Positions 22,900 through 33,679 of a stretch of DNA of 64,000 bases are shown here, in pieces; within the stretch, counting starts at the first letter, position 1; the number at the start of each line of letters is the position of its first letter. The notes beneath the pieces were generated by a model. That model saw nothing but the letters and a program-made list of their open reading frames with translations. It searched no databases and was not told the DNA's origin. The translations under genes and the position numbers were made by a program. This stretch comes from Zygnema cylindricum (lineage: Eukaryota; Streptophyta; Zygnematophyceae; Zygnematales; Zygnemataceae). Location of the stretch: positions 160,822 to 224,821 of the forward strand of contig JBBHKE010003029.1 in assembly GCA_037447655.1 (NCBI GenBank). Reading direction: 5' to 3'.

Positions 22900-24540
22900 G
22901 TTTTTAAAAAGCGCGTAATACTTGTACGCACCCGTTTTTGCATTTTTGATCTAAGTTCGCCGCCATATTCCGTGCATCAGGGACCTCGGCTTCTGACCCA
23001 GCGGTAAACTGCGGCAATTTTAGACCAGTGAGCAGGTAAATAGTAGAAATAAAATTCAATTCACGTCCTACAGCAATGAAATACCACCCCTGGCAGATTT
23101 CAGAAGGAACAAATGATGGCGACTAAAAGTTATTTTATCATCGCCACAAGTCACTGATTGGGGCTTGAAAACCTGATTGGAGTAGCATAAAGACTCTCCG
23201 ATAGATTGTTTAGAATGACGATGAGGGGGCTTTAACCAGTTTGAGCATCCAGCCTCTGGTAGTAAATCTCAATAATTAACGCAGTGAGTCGTTATCAGCA
23301 TCAATGACAAACTCTATCGGTGTCCTTAGATTGTACCCCTCGAACCTAAAACAGCATCAATGTCAATAATTGTTTCTTCCTTGACGTTGATTTGTTAAAC
23401 GGTTGAGAATGGGCCACACTCTTTGCAAGATTAAGTACACTAATAAAAACATACAAGACACCCATACAAGACAGACCGCCCATTGAGTTAATCAGTCTTG
23501 ATTCTAGTGACTAATTTTCTGGTCCAAAGTCATAAATTAGTGTTATCAACGCCATAATCAAGTGGCCGATCATGCACCACATTGCATAGTGTGGTTAAAC
23601 CTAATGAAGAACCGCTGCCAGTCATTCACTTGCACAAATAGTGAAGGACAGTGTACTTGATGGGGGTTGAGAAACCGTTTCACTAACCTCTATTAATTAA
23701 ACCAATTCAGAAAAAAAATCAGAACCAAAAGGCAAGAGTCTTTACCGGTCAAAAGTTACATATCGATCAATATATTGTTTGTCTTCCACAGTAATTTCTG
23801 CAGCCCGCACATTTCACAAAGTACGAAGACAGAAATTTTCCAAAAAAACCACACCCTATTGCAAACTAATTCAAATGGGAAACTAAATGAACAGAGTAGT
23901 TGGACAAACCAAGTTGGAAAACTTAATAAAAAACATGAAATAAATTTGGATACCACACCAAACAACATGTCATGACAACAATTTAAAAATTACTTTTATG
24001 AGAAAAATTGTCGAAACATATATTCGCCTGAACTACTCTCTCAATTCTACACTATTCTCTTACTCCTCTCCTAGTACTTTCAAGTAAAACAAACATTCAA
24101 AATTCTCGCATTAAAGCTATACAAACACTACCAGCAAGTAACAGTTAATGCGTGGTTGACTCCTACATTGGCTTCAAGCCAGTAAAGGTTTTTTTGGCTG
24201 GGCTTCCTAATTCCAAACTTCTTCTTATCACTAAGTTTACGGTGGTTAACAGTTAAAATTTTCTAGCAAGACATAGAAATATCTTTGGTTTGAAGATGTG
24301 CAGTTTCTAACTCGGGATAGATACCAAATTCCTAAAAACTGAGTGCGGACAAATCAATCTAAATTTGCGATTCCTATGTTGGAGACGAGTAAAGTCAACA
24401 CTTGTGGCGAACTCCGTCGACAAACCGACAGCGAATCCAAACACAGTCCACCTGAATCAACCATCCTCCCAAGAGTCACTCAGTCTCAGAATTGTTGACA
24501 ATTTCTTTCAGAGCCGTGAAAGAAGGATTTAAAAAAAAAA
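22900..24540. other. Intergenic DNA, nothing recognised
   Basis: Mixed-composition sequence without long frames, recognisable domains, RNA genes or terminal repeats. Confidence 0.45.
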
Positions 24541-24621
24541 AAATAACAAATAATTAGACAAGCATTACAAAAGAAAATAGAATTAAATCAAATAATAGAA
24601 ACTCCAGAAAAGAGAGAGAGA

Positions 24622-24622
24622 T

Positions 24623-24715
<93 letters not shown>
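24622..24715. repeat. Compound (GT)n(GA)n microsatellite
   Basis: About 13 GT units followed directly by more than 30 GA units. Confidence 0.95.
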
Positions 24716-24720
<5 letters not shown>

Positions 24721-24894
24721 GAACTAAAGTCTGGACATAACCTCCGGGAGCGCAAGAGCAAGAAATTAAAACGTACCTCGAGATTCCGATGAAAACGGGC
24801 CTCTCCTTTTTATTTCTGTGAAGAATATCCTCCTCCAACGCTTTCCATTTGCTCTCCTCGGACCAGCAACCGAAAAACCAACAAGAAGGTAAAA

Positions 24895-26335
24895 TTAAAA
24901 AGGGGGGCGGAAATAGAAAGGGAGAGAGACAGGAAAAGGGAGAGGAGAGGGTGAGAGAAGGGAGAGGAGTAGGTGGAAGGAGAGGGAGAGGGAATGGACA
25001 AGGGAGAGGGAGTGCAAGAAGGAAAGGTGAAGGGAGAGATAAGGGATAGCCGCCACTATCCTTCGTTCTCCCTTTCTCTTTCCAGGGAGAGGAAGAAGGA
25101 GAGGGAGGTTAAGGGCAAGGAGAGGAGAGGAAGAGGGAGATAGAGGGAAAGGGAGAGGAGAGTAGAGGGTAAGGGAAAGGGAGAGGAAAGGTAGGGAGAG
25201 GGAGAGGGTGAGGGAGAGGGAGAGTAAGAAGGAAAGGTGGAGGGAGAGGAAAGGACAGGGAGAGGGTATGGAAAGGGAGAAGGAGAGGGAGAGGCAGAGG
25301 GAAAGGGAGAGGAGGAGAGAGGGTGAGGGAGAGGGTGAGGGAGAGGGGTAGGGAGAGGGAGAGGAAGAGGACGAGGAAAAGGGAGAGGGAGAGGGAGTGG
25401 GAGAGTAAGGTGGAAGGAGAGAGAAAGGATAGCCGCCACTATCCTTCTTTCTTCCCTTCTGTTTCCAGGGAGAGAAAAAAGGAGAAAAAGAGGCAGAGGG
25501 AGAGGGAAAGGGAAGGGAGAGGGAGAGGGAGAGAGAGAGGAAAGGGAGAGGAGAGGAGAGGGAGAGGGAAAGGGAAGGGAGAGGGAGAGGGAGAGGGAAA
25601 GGGAGAGCAAGAAGGAAAGGTGGAGGGAGAGAGAGAGTAAGAAGGAAAGCTAGAGGAAGAGCGAAAGGATAGCCGCCACTATCCTTCTTTCTCCCTTTTT
25701 GTTTCCAGGGAGAGGAAGAAAGAGAGGGACAGGGAGAGGGAGTGTAAGAAGAAAAAAGGTGGAGGGAGAGGGAGTGCAAGAAGGAAAGGTGAACGGAGAG
25801 AGAATGGATAGCCGCCACTATCCTTCTTTCTCCCTTTCTCTTTCCAGGGTATGGACAGGGGGAGGGAGAGGGAGAGGGGGGGGGAGCGGGATAGGGATAT
25901 GGAAAGGGCAAGGAGAGGAGAGGGAGAGGGAGAGAGAAGGAAAGGGAGAGGGAGAAGGAGAGGGAAAGGGAGAGGAGAGGGTGAGGGAAAGGGAGAGGAG
26001 AGGAGAGGGTGAGGGTGAGGGAAAGGGAGAGGAAAGGTAGGGAGAGGGAGAGGGCGAAGGAGAGTGAGAGTAAGACGGAAAGGTGGAGGGAGAGGAAAGG
26101 ACTGGGAGAGGGTATGGAAAGGGAGAAGGAGAGGGGATGGCAGAGGGAAAGGGAGAGGAGGAGAAAGGGTGAGGGAGAGGATGAGGGAGAGGGGTAGAGA
26201 GAGGGAAAGGGAAGGGAGAGGGAGAGGACGAGGGAAAGGGAGAGTAAGAAGGAAAGGTAGAGGGAGAGTGAAAAACTATCCTTCTTTCTCCCTTTTTGTT
26301 TCTAGGGAGAGGAAGAAGGGGAGGGAGAGGGAGAG
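24895..26335. repeat. 1.4-kb polypurine repeat punctuated by a conserved hairpin/pyrimidine block
   Basis: The plus strand is almost only G and A (GGGAGA words). It is interrupted at about 25046, 25430, 25668, 25806 and 26275 by a block of about 45 bp: GGATAGCCGCCACTATCC (GGATAG pairs with CTATCC; the last copy is truncated) followed by TTCTTTCTCCCTTT and TTTCCAGGGAGAGG. Frames of up to 338 codons on the minus strand are Ser/Pro/Leu artefacts. Confidence 0.85.
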
Positions 26336-26339
26336 GGTA

Positions 26340-26642
26340 TATGTACCTTCCATAAGAGATATCCAAAACTCCAACGGCTTAGGAGTGGTAGTATTAGGAG
26401 GAGAATGCACCCTATACCCCGGGTTAAAATTATTCTTGGAAAAGGTTAGGTCTTTAAACTTCAAAATCAAATTAGATACTAACGGGACAAATCCAGCCAT
26501 GATAAAAACTTTATGTGAACAAAAGCTGATAGATTATATAGCCTTAGATTATAAAACTCCAGCGGGGAAATTCTTGCAAATAACAAAGTATAAAAAATCA
26601 AAAAGCTTTTTACCAAAACCTGGATTATTTATGCTGCAATAA
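26340..26642 (+). pseudogene. Fragment resembling a bacterial radical-SAM activase (NrdG-like)
   Basis: About 100 codons in one frame ending at TAA 26640-26642. They read GVVVLGGECTLYPGLKLF, then IKLDTNGTNP, then KLIDYIALDYKTPAGKF. The GGE motif, the DTNG strand and the DYIALDxK strand, with their spacing, match the core of radical-SAM activating proteins of anaerobic ribonucleotide reductase as known from bacteria. The N-terminal Cys cluster (CxxxCxxC) that binds the iron-sulfur cluster is missing; upstream is the purine repeat, in frame with it. The C-terminal part is also missing. Plants are not known to carry this enzyme, so it is either an inserted bacterial fragment or an assembly artefact. 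No plant start or splice signal supports expression. The family call rests on motifs recognised by eye. Confidence 0.55.
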
Positions 26643-26655
26643 TACATTTTTTGAG

Positions 26656-26836
26656 GTAAGAACTACTTACATAAGCATGTTCTTTCCCAGGGAGAGCGAG
26701 AGCCCCAAAATTTGTTTCACTCAAATCAAAATGACTTTTTCCACCTCTGCAAAAATCGTCCCCCGGGCAGAGATCGGTCACGATTACAGTAGTCGTGACA
26801 GACGTAGACGCCCAGAGAGCATTTGCCTGTATCGAT
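26656..26836 (-). pseudogene. Exon resembling the expansin (double-psi barrel) domain
   Basis: On the minus strand a frame flanked by an acceptor (ATCGATACAG) and a canonical donor (GTAAGT after the GKEHA codons) reads TTTVIVTDLCPGDDFC, SHFDLSETNFGALALPGKE. This matches the HFD-containing strand of beta-type expansins: TDxCPG, a second Cys, HFDLS and FGA-A-PG. Usual family exons before and after it (signal peptide, first Cys cluster, cellulose-binding domain) were not seen nearby, and the Cys-rich lead-in is replaced. It is probably a stray or captured exon; a live chimeric gene with the small candidate exons near 27090-27463 cannot be excluded. Confidence 0.5.
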
Positions 26837-27086
26837 AAATAGATAAAAAAATAAAGGAATACATAGAGAAACAAATACAAGGAACGAATAGATTAAGAAT
26901 AACAAGTCCGAAGCGCAAATAAACCAGAAAAGTAAAAGAAAAATAAAAATAAACAAGAATCAAGAAAAGAAACAAAATAACTGAATAGTCGTAACAATTG
27001 AGAATCCATCAAACACACAAAAAAACCTAATAAACATATGGATATTACTAAGCGCTATAAAATTCCGCACCTGAATGGCCAAAACA

Positions 27087-27463
27087 CAATCAGGAGATTT
27101 AGAAGTGCATGCACTTGCTTTCTGTAAACGTCGTCTCAAATGGGCCATCTGCTTACATAGCAAGGACAGGTGTATTAGATTTCGTCCAAAATTTTCAAGT
27201 TAACTTGTTTTCACATTATGTGGCAATAAACTACATGACAGAAAACAAATGTGTAGCAAAAAAAAGCATAATCTAAGTGCTGACTTGCCCCTACTTTAAT
27301 TGTTGGAAAAGACGATTTTGTTTAAGAATCAGACACGCTAGTAAGGAAGAAGTGCATTTGGCCATTCAACATTTTTGCCAAAAATTACATGGTAAGATGC
27401 AATAAGAGAGAGAGAGAGGGGTTTTGACTCACCATCTGTCCCATCCCTTTCTGCTTCGCCATG
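27087..27463 (-). other. Two candidate small exons upstream of the expansin-like exon
   Basis: Minus strand: ATGGCGAAGCAGAAAGGGAT... running into GGTGAGTC at about 27425-27463, and a stretch after GTAAGCAG ending at CATTCAG|GTGCGG (27087-27165) that reads MAHLRRRLQKAS and CTSKSPDCVLAIQ. Splice-like borders fit a chain with the exon at 26656-26836. I do not recognise the encoded peptide; this is inference from signals alone. Confidence 0.2.
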
Positions 27464-28570
27464 CGACATGGGCTGAGAAGTTCCGGCAAGACCACCATAA
27501 GCGCTATGTCACACTGCCACGTGGACAAAAGCTATTTGCAAAAGTACACCCAAAAATCGCCATGTCACATACACCCATACAAAATCAGTTAAACAATTGA
27601 AAAAAAAAAAACAGGAGGTTGCGAGTTGAACAAAAATATGACAAAGAGGTCCAAAGCAAAGAAACTGCGCGCGTTACCTTGTTTAAAAAAGCTGTTTCAG
27701 GTGGAAAATACAACGAATTGCTGCCGTAAAGCTGGAGGCCCTACAGTTAAAAATGGAACATTGACAAACGTGGAAAGTCAGCGAAGCCACTTTTTAATCG
27801 GTCATAAAAATCTGCTGAGGGAATGTCAAAAGCCAATTACCAATTTTCTAACTTAAACATCAGGCCCGAAACGTTTAGGGAGAAAAGATGGAGAGAGAAC
27901 TTACTCTCAAACTGCATTGGGGATTGAAAAAAGATCCCAACATTGTTGGTCGAACAGGAATTACAGCGGCAGGTTTTCCGCCTTAAGTACACGACAAATT
28001 GTAGTTCGAAAACCTGAGAAAATCACAGGTTCCACAACACCACCGGACCGGTTTAAAAAAAAACACATTCTTTGTGCCTAAAAGTTCTGCAGGTTTCACC
28101 ACTACAAAACACATGGAAAGACACATTCGGAACTTGTCATACAAAATCGTTACAGGATAAATTCTAAATTAACTCCGTGCATAGAGGATATTTGATGTTA
28201 CCATCATTATGTGATGGCGGCTGGAGCAAAGAGGAGCCGGAGAGCAAAATAAAGAGCTCGGGACAGGAAGTGGGAAATAAAAATTTACTGAGATTTAATT
28301 CAATTTTACTGAGATAATCGGGACATATACTTAGCAAAATCTGAAATATAAACATACGGCATGTCCCATTTTCCGCGTTTCAGATGAGAAAAAAAAAAAA
28401 TTACGACAAAAGCAAAGGTGAAATTCCACACTCACTTGAAGAGACATGGGCCCATCAGCATGTGTTCTCCCCATCCATCTCATCCTTATGAAGCGTCACC
28501 CCCAATGGGACCTTCCCTGGGAGGGAATAACGCCACGCCCATCTGAGGCATGGAAACCCAGCTTTTAGTA

Positions 28571-28945
28571 TTAGTCTCCAAACAATGTATCAAAAGATGC
28601 CAGCTGTCCATATGAACAATCAGCGGTTAATAAACCTCGGCCCTGCCAAGTCATCATGTAGTATATGAATTTTACCAGTTTGCATGGCAAGTCGTCATCT
28701 AACCTGTGTATATTTTCTGGCAAACAGCCTTTTGCCAGTCTTCTGCCAGGAGTATGAGCCACACCAACATTTATGAATTTAAATTCTTCACAATACACAA
28801 TGCAGCCCATCTGAAACTGAAGCCACTCTATATTTGGTGATTCCCACGAATTAAAACATTCATTACTATAAACGTGCGCCACATTGTTTCTCTTTTTTTC
28901 TATCGACACTAGTCTCAAAACCACACCCAACGGTGATCAGACAGT
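28571..28945 (-). pseudogene. Degenerate JmjC-domain piece (end of the cupin core)
   Basis: Weak resemblance on the minus strand to the part of JMJ21-type proteins after the HxD motif: PLGVVL, SPNIEWLQ, and LPCKLVKFIYYMMTW where the family has a Leu-Pro-Gly-Glu stretch ending in Gly-Trp-Trp-His. The final metal-binding His is not visible; Gln follows the Trp. If the alignment is right, the oxygenase core is dead. It may equally be intron sequence. Confidence 0.3.
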
Positions 28946-29041
28946 ATAGTTGCATGCTAGCCAAGTACACTTGAGCCTGGTGCATTACAAAACACTACTT
29001 TATGAAGAGAGGTAAGAAGACAAAAATATTTTCATACGGAC

Positions 29042-29300
29042 CTCTTTCGTCCAACAAGCAACGAATTCCAGGCGCTTGTGAGAGAGGGATCTACGTGCCA
29101 GCTGGCGCTTGAGCGAGCTGGCCCATTGATGAGCCAACAAAAAGGAAGGGGGCGAGGACCGAGAGCAGACAACAGATCCTTTTCGAAGTAAGGTGGGACA
29201 GAGTAGTCCTGTAGAAAACCTGGAGCCGCCTCACCAAACTCTGACACAAAAGCATAGAGCATGGGCTCAGTTGCTGTCATCCACTTGTGACCATCACCCT
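29042..29300 (-). pseudogene. Exon of a JMJ21-type F-box/JmjC protein (HxD motif exon)
   Basis: The minus-strand frame reads FGEAAPGFLQDYSVPPYFEK, then WLINGPARSSASWHVDP and SLTSAWNSLLVGRKR, and ends at a GAG|GTCCGT donor at 29042/29041. It matches the plant JMJ21-type JmjC core, where HVD supplies two of the three Fe(II) ligands for 2-oxoglutarate-dependent oxidation. The acceptor is probably the TCTAG near 29300. This exon looks intact, but its neighbours (28571-28945, 30150-30322) are decayed and the long C-terminal half was not found, so the locus is probably a pseudogene. Full family members are roughly 900-1000 residues; about 85 are clear here. Confidence 0.65.
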
Positions 29301-30149
29301 AGATTTAAAGTTGAAGCTTTTCCACATAAAATTGTACTTCAAGTTCCGGGTCAGGTGTAAACACAGGCTTGCGCAGTCGAACCCTAAAACACACCAATAA
29401 GGAACTTGAATGGAAACAACTGTCAAAGGTACTTTTGCATCAGAACATTGAGACCAACAGCATACTGGTACAAATTCTGCTCGAATCATCACAAAACACC
29501 AGCATAAACACAGCAAACAAATCTATACTCCATGCATCGGAGCACAAAGAAGGTCCTCTTCATATCTTTCGACCTGACGTTCAAGAACTCAGTATGAACA
29601 GAGGAAAAAGAGAGAGAAACAGATGGATAGGGAGCAGAGAGGAAGGGAAACAAAGTGGGAGGAAAGGGAAGCATGAATTTGTCAACAGGATGAGAGATTA
29701 AGAGGTGAGGTATGACAACACACTTCAAAACTAGCGATCATAGATTTCAGCGAGTATACCTCTTCAACAAAAACGTATAGGGGCTCTCATCGTGATTCTG
29801 TCCGACATATGAGGCACAATCTGCCAATCACATTTTCACTGGCTTCCCATTGGCCACTGTCACTCGGAGTGCCACGTCAGCATATTTCTACGAAAAGTTT
29901 TCCAATCTCCACGCTTTTTCAGCATTCTAACCATCCGTTAAATCCGTCACATCACCTGGAGCCAGGAAAGGAAAGTGTAAAAGCGAGGAATTAGAGCTGC
30001 AGTTAGAAATAGTTCTACACTTTCTTGCCACTGCGTATAGCGCTTGACCTCTTGCAACGGTGAACAAAATCGAAACAAGTCAGCATGGAGAAGAAAATCG
30101 GCAAGCCTACCATTTTCTTTTAGCAAGAATCTGCTGAAATTGGACTCTG

Positions 30150-30322
30150 GACATATGGAGACATGGTGGCTGGACATATTGGCATCCGGCCGCCGTACAG
30201 GTTTGCCAAGATCTCTGCATTGAAGCCCCCTGTACGGTCCAGAAGGCCATCGTCCATAGCAACGCTCTGCAGGTCCACATGCCAACGATACCGACGTCGG
30301 TAGAGGAACATGGAGGCGAATC
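30150..30322 (-). pseudogene. Upstream exon of the JMJ21-type gene
   Basis: Starts after the acceptor CTTGAACAG (exon 5' end at 30322, phase consistent with a split Gly codon) and reads FASMFLYRRRYRWHVDLQ, then DDGLLDRTGGFNAE and YGGRMP. This matches the linker between F-box and JmjC in JMJ21-type proteins (a hydrophobic YLYKRxYRxH-like motif, then a Lys/Arg-Pro loop). Past the MP residues the frame no longer resembles the family. The F-box exon expected farther upstream was not identified. Confidence 0.5.
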
Positions 30323-32149
30323 CTGTTCAAGCAGCGCTAGTTAGGACAACGCGAAAAAAAAGGGTGAAAAGAGGCCTGGGTGGATGATTTACTGGATTGT
30401 ATACTTTCTCAAAGTCTACCGTTTAACGGCTCTTCCCAACAAAAGTCTAACGGCTCACGGTTGGCTCCAAGCAACGGTCAGCTCGAGCGCACTATTCCGT
30501 GAAAGGCGGAACTACAAATGTCCCGTTGTCCACAAAGGATGCGCGGATTTCTCGGTTACCCGTTAGATGAGAACTCCACATTGCCGCCGGAAATGGCGGT
30601 CGCCAACGGCTTACTGCTCGAAATTTGAAATCATCCCAGCCGTCAGATTCACATTTCAATATGAGGCTTACGAGCAAGTAACGTCGCGTGAGTTTGACTT
30701 GTACGGCCCTGTACACCTTGATGTACGGTATATATCCAGAAAGTACTTGAGGATCACGGAGATTCCGAATTGAAGGAATCTTAACTCGCAGCCGGTACCA
30801 ACACGGCAACACCACTTACGTGGCGCGATATTAATCGGCAAGTAGTCCCGCGCTTCACTTTCTATAGCAGTAGGACCGTACAGTTACATTTTGTTCACGG
30901 GCAGTCTCTAAAACGAGAAAATAGGAGACACTATTTGTGGTTTCAATCGCATCGCACAATAAAGTACACGGATTTTCTTTTTTGCCCGAAGGGTGCATGT
31001 ACGGAATCGTTGCACGGTTCTCGGACCTCCAACGTCATTTGCAGAACTCTCCACCACTGTGGCGTCTCCTTCTCCTTCGCTGTTGGCTTCTTTCCGTGGA
31101 AAGATTAACACAAAAAAACCGGAATAAAGAAGCCATGGCGAAGATATCGTACACTTCAACACGTACTTCAATTTTACGGCGAACCATTACATTTCGTACA
31201 TTCGGTAATGTGATCGGTCACGCTACCGGAAAATCTTCAGCCAATCTGAGTAATGTAAACAGAACAGTACACCGCCAATCGCTACAGTAGTAGCGTATCG
31301 AAGGCTAAGGGTACGGCCCCATGTATGTGTAACTTAGCGAACTTACTTTGTATTTTAGCGCGGATCCGACGGACCCGGATTTCAGGTGTCTCTATGTGTT
31401 TACTCAAAATTGTTACTTAAGTTTGTGAAAATTGTATACGTCGCCAATACCCGTGACGGATGTCACCATGTACAATTTGTCTTTGCCGCACCGTATTTTT
31501 TCGAAACTTTTTGAAGCGTCGCAAGACACATCGTAATTTTTGAAACGATTTGCGGATTTGGGCATGTCGCATGTCATTGCGTGACATCGTAGACGTACAG
31601 CCTTGCAGCCATGGCTGTACGACAACCTTTGTGCAAACCTCTCCCGTCCAGCCGCCATGACTTCGCAGATTTTTCAACTTTGCGTGGAATGATACTGCAG
31701 CATCAAGACCCCTGCAAAAAAATAACCGTACAACATGCAAGCGGACAAAAAAACAACCCTATAATTTTTTTCGTCGTCAAAAACTTATAAAAACTTTTCA
31801 CACGTGGGAATATGTTTTACTATTGGTTTTACTTTGCTTAAAACACATTGCCGATGTGGTTTATGATAAGTATGATGATGACCTGACAATGGGTCGAAAA
31901 AACGCAAAACGACAAATTTTCGTACATCCTAAGTTCGCGGATGACGCAAATTGTACTCTACAAATTTGCTATTTCTTCGTACGGCTGCAACTTAGGCAGT
32001 ACGGCGCTAAGTTACAAAGGATAAGGACAGAAAAAAACCCGTACTTAGCCACATGGGGCCGTACCCTAATTTGGTTCCCTCAAATTTTGAAAAAAATCAA
32101 AAAATAGCATTAATAATTTTTTCCTTTACGCCATTTGGGGTTCTGTTCC

Positions 32150-32530
32150 AATAAGCGTAACAAACGAAAGTACACTGCGATTTAAATAGTGTAGTGTACG
32201 GTCAGTGTCTGACCGTACAAAATTGTACCTTTCTAATTGAAAAAAGTACAAAAAATAATTTAATATAGGCGCGCGCATGTGAATGTGCACTGGAAGAAAG
32301 TGAAAATTTAACTCACATACAATAGTCTAACAAGTACAGATGGGCGGATACCTATATTAGTTTTAGCATGTTAAGGGTTTTTTTCTAATTTTTTGAAAAA
32401 CCCAAATTAGCATTAGTAAAAAATTAGAATATATGTTTTTTTTTAAAATTTCAAATTCCCAATTAGGGTTAATAAAGCTAATTATTTATATACGCTAAAA
32501 AAACTTCTACGCAAATAGCGATTCGCGGTG
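32150..32530. mobile_element. TA-flanked MITE, type A fragment (right end)
   Basis: Right terminus AATAGCGATTCGCGGTG followed by TA. The interior (AAATAGTGTAGTGTACGG, GACCGTACAAAATTGTAC, CATGTGAATGTGCACT) matches the long copy at 57619-58287. The left end was not located. Confidence 0.55.
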
Positions 32531-32554
32531 TAGCGTGTAGAAGCTAAAACATTG

Positions 32555-32645
32555 ATTTTCAACAGGTAATGCAACGGTACAGTCCTGTTGCGCGTACCAC
32601 ATATAACTTCACAAATCGAAGTTGAACGTTTCGTTCTCAAACCCG
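32555..32645 (+). repeat. Dispersed repeat, copy 2
   Basis: Matches 21066-21195: GGTAATGCAACGGTAC, AGTCCTGTTGCGCGTACCAC, TTGAACGTTTCGTTCTC. Confidence 0.55.
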
Positions 32646-33679
32646 ATATATGTTGCGGTTCGCCAAAGCGTTGCTTGGCGCGATTCGGCAACGTATATTT
32701 AAGACGAGTTATAAACTATGGTCATTTTCAACATCCTTTGCTCGAAGTGGAAAATGAAAAACACGGTATGGGTCTTTATTACAAAAGTTCGATGGTAAAT
32801 CATATGTTTTCAAAAATACGTTGAACATGCTTGAATTAACATTAATTCAATCATTTATTTTCTGCACTTACTATCTGCGTTATAATTATGTACGTGCCCC
32901 TTCCTATTGTATAAGTAAGTCTTCGTATAACTATACAGTGTGCACATACGTTGTTGTCTGTCTTGAACTGACGTGATACACACATCACAAACTTTGATGC
33001 ATTTAGGCAAAATTATAGAGGAAGGCGAAGTGTTGTATAGCCCTTGGTGGTCCTTCGCCTATCACCTCTCCTTAACCGTCATCGACCACACTCCTTTCCG
33101 GCCCCACAGATGCGGACTGAGATTTCGTCCGTGAAATAGATGTTTTGGGGGCTTATGATCTAGGACCCCCCCATCCGCGGTTGTACACCCGTGTTCCTAT
33201 GGCCGTGCGGACGATAGTACAAGATGCCCTCCACCTCCCCTTGTCCCACATTTCTTCAAACTCGACAGCCATTGCTCCTTGGCACCTTCTTCTTTGTTCT
33301 CTCTCTAGGTCTTAGTCCTTCTTGCGGAGGGGGCAGTGGGGCTAGAGAGACTATGGCGCGTTGTCATCAATTCCTTCCTGGTGACTGGAAGGCCCTCCAC
33401 GCCTCTTTCGGTTATCGAGCGCCTCTTTCATACCGCGTCGCCCACCCAGGCCATCACATGTCCCAGCCTGTTATCGTCGTGGAATTCATTTGACTGTGTT
33501 GGTGAGCATTCTCGAGCGGTTCCAGCCCTACAGCCATCAACTCCTACCCCTCGATCTTATTCCACTATTAAGGTCTTTCGAGCTCTCCACCCCTTTGCAC
33601 CTTCCCCTCTACCTCATTTTATCCACGCCTTTGAGCCTTTTGAGAGTTTTACTTTATATTAAGTTTTCATTAAGGCCTT

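Larger units (their letters stand above)
30823..33200. other. Intergenic DNA with MITE remnants, no gene
   Basis: Rich in GTAC and CGTA words. A TIR-like CACCGCCAATCGCTA lies at 31270 and a MITE fragment at 32150-32530; copy 2 of the dispersed repeat starts at 32555. Frames here are short and unrecognised. Confidence 0.5.

Noticed and set aside
21497-22918. 473-codon frame that looks like a multi-pass membrane protein
   Set aside because: It follows a short pyrimidine repeat; all forward frames give similar Phe/Leu/Ser/Cys text, and no family motif is present.
24770-24875. Possible minus-strand exon ending at a GTACGT donor (reads SKWKALEEDILHRNKKERPV)
   Set aside because: No family recognised, and it is hemmed in by microsatellite and purine repeat; evidence too thin.
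24895-25911. 338-codon Ser/Pro/Leu-rich frame on the minus strand
   Set aside because: Translation of a polypurine repeat; similar frames appear on both strands and in several phases.
30937-31290. 117-codon frame with basic composition
   Set aside because: No family resemblance, and the right end runs into a MITE-like terminus.
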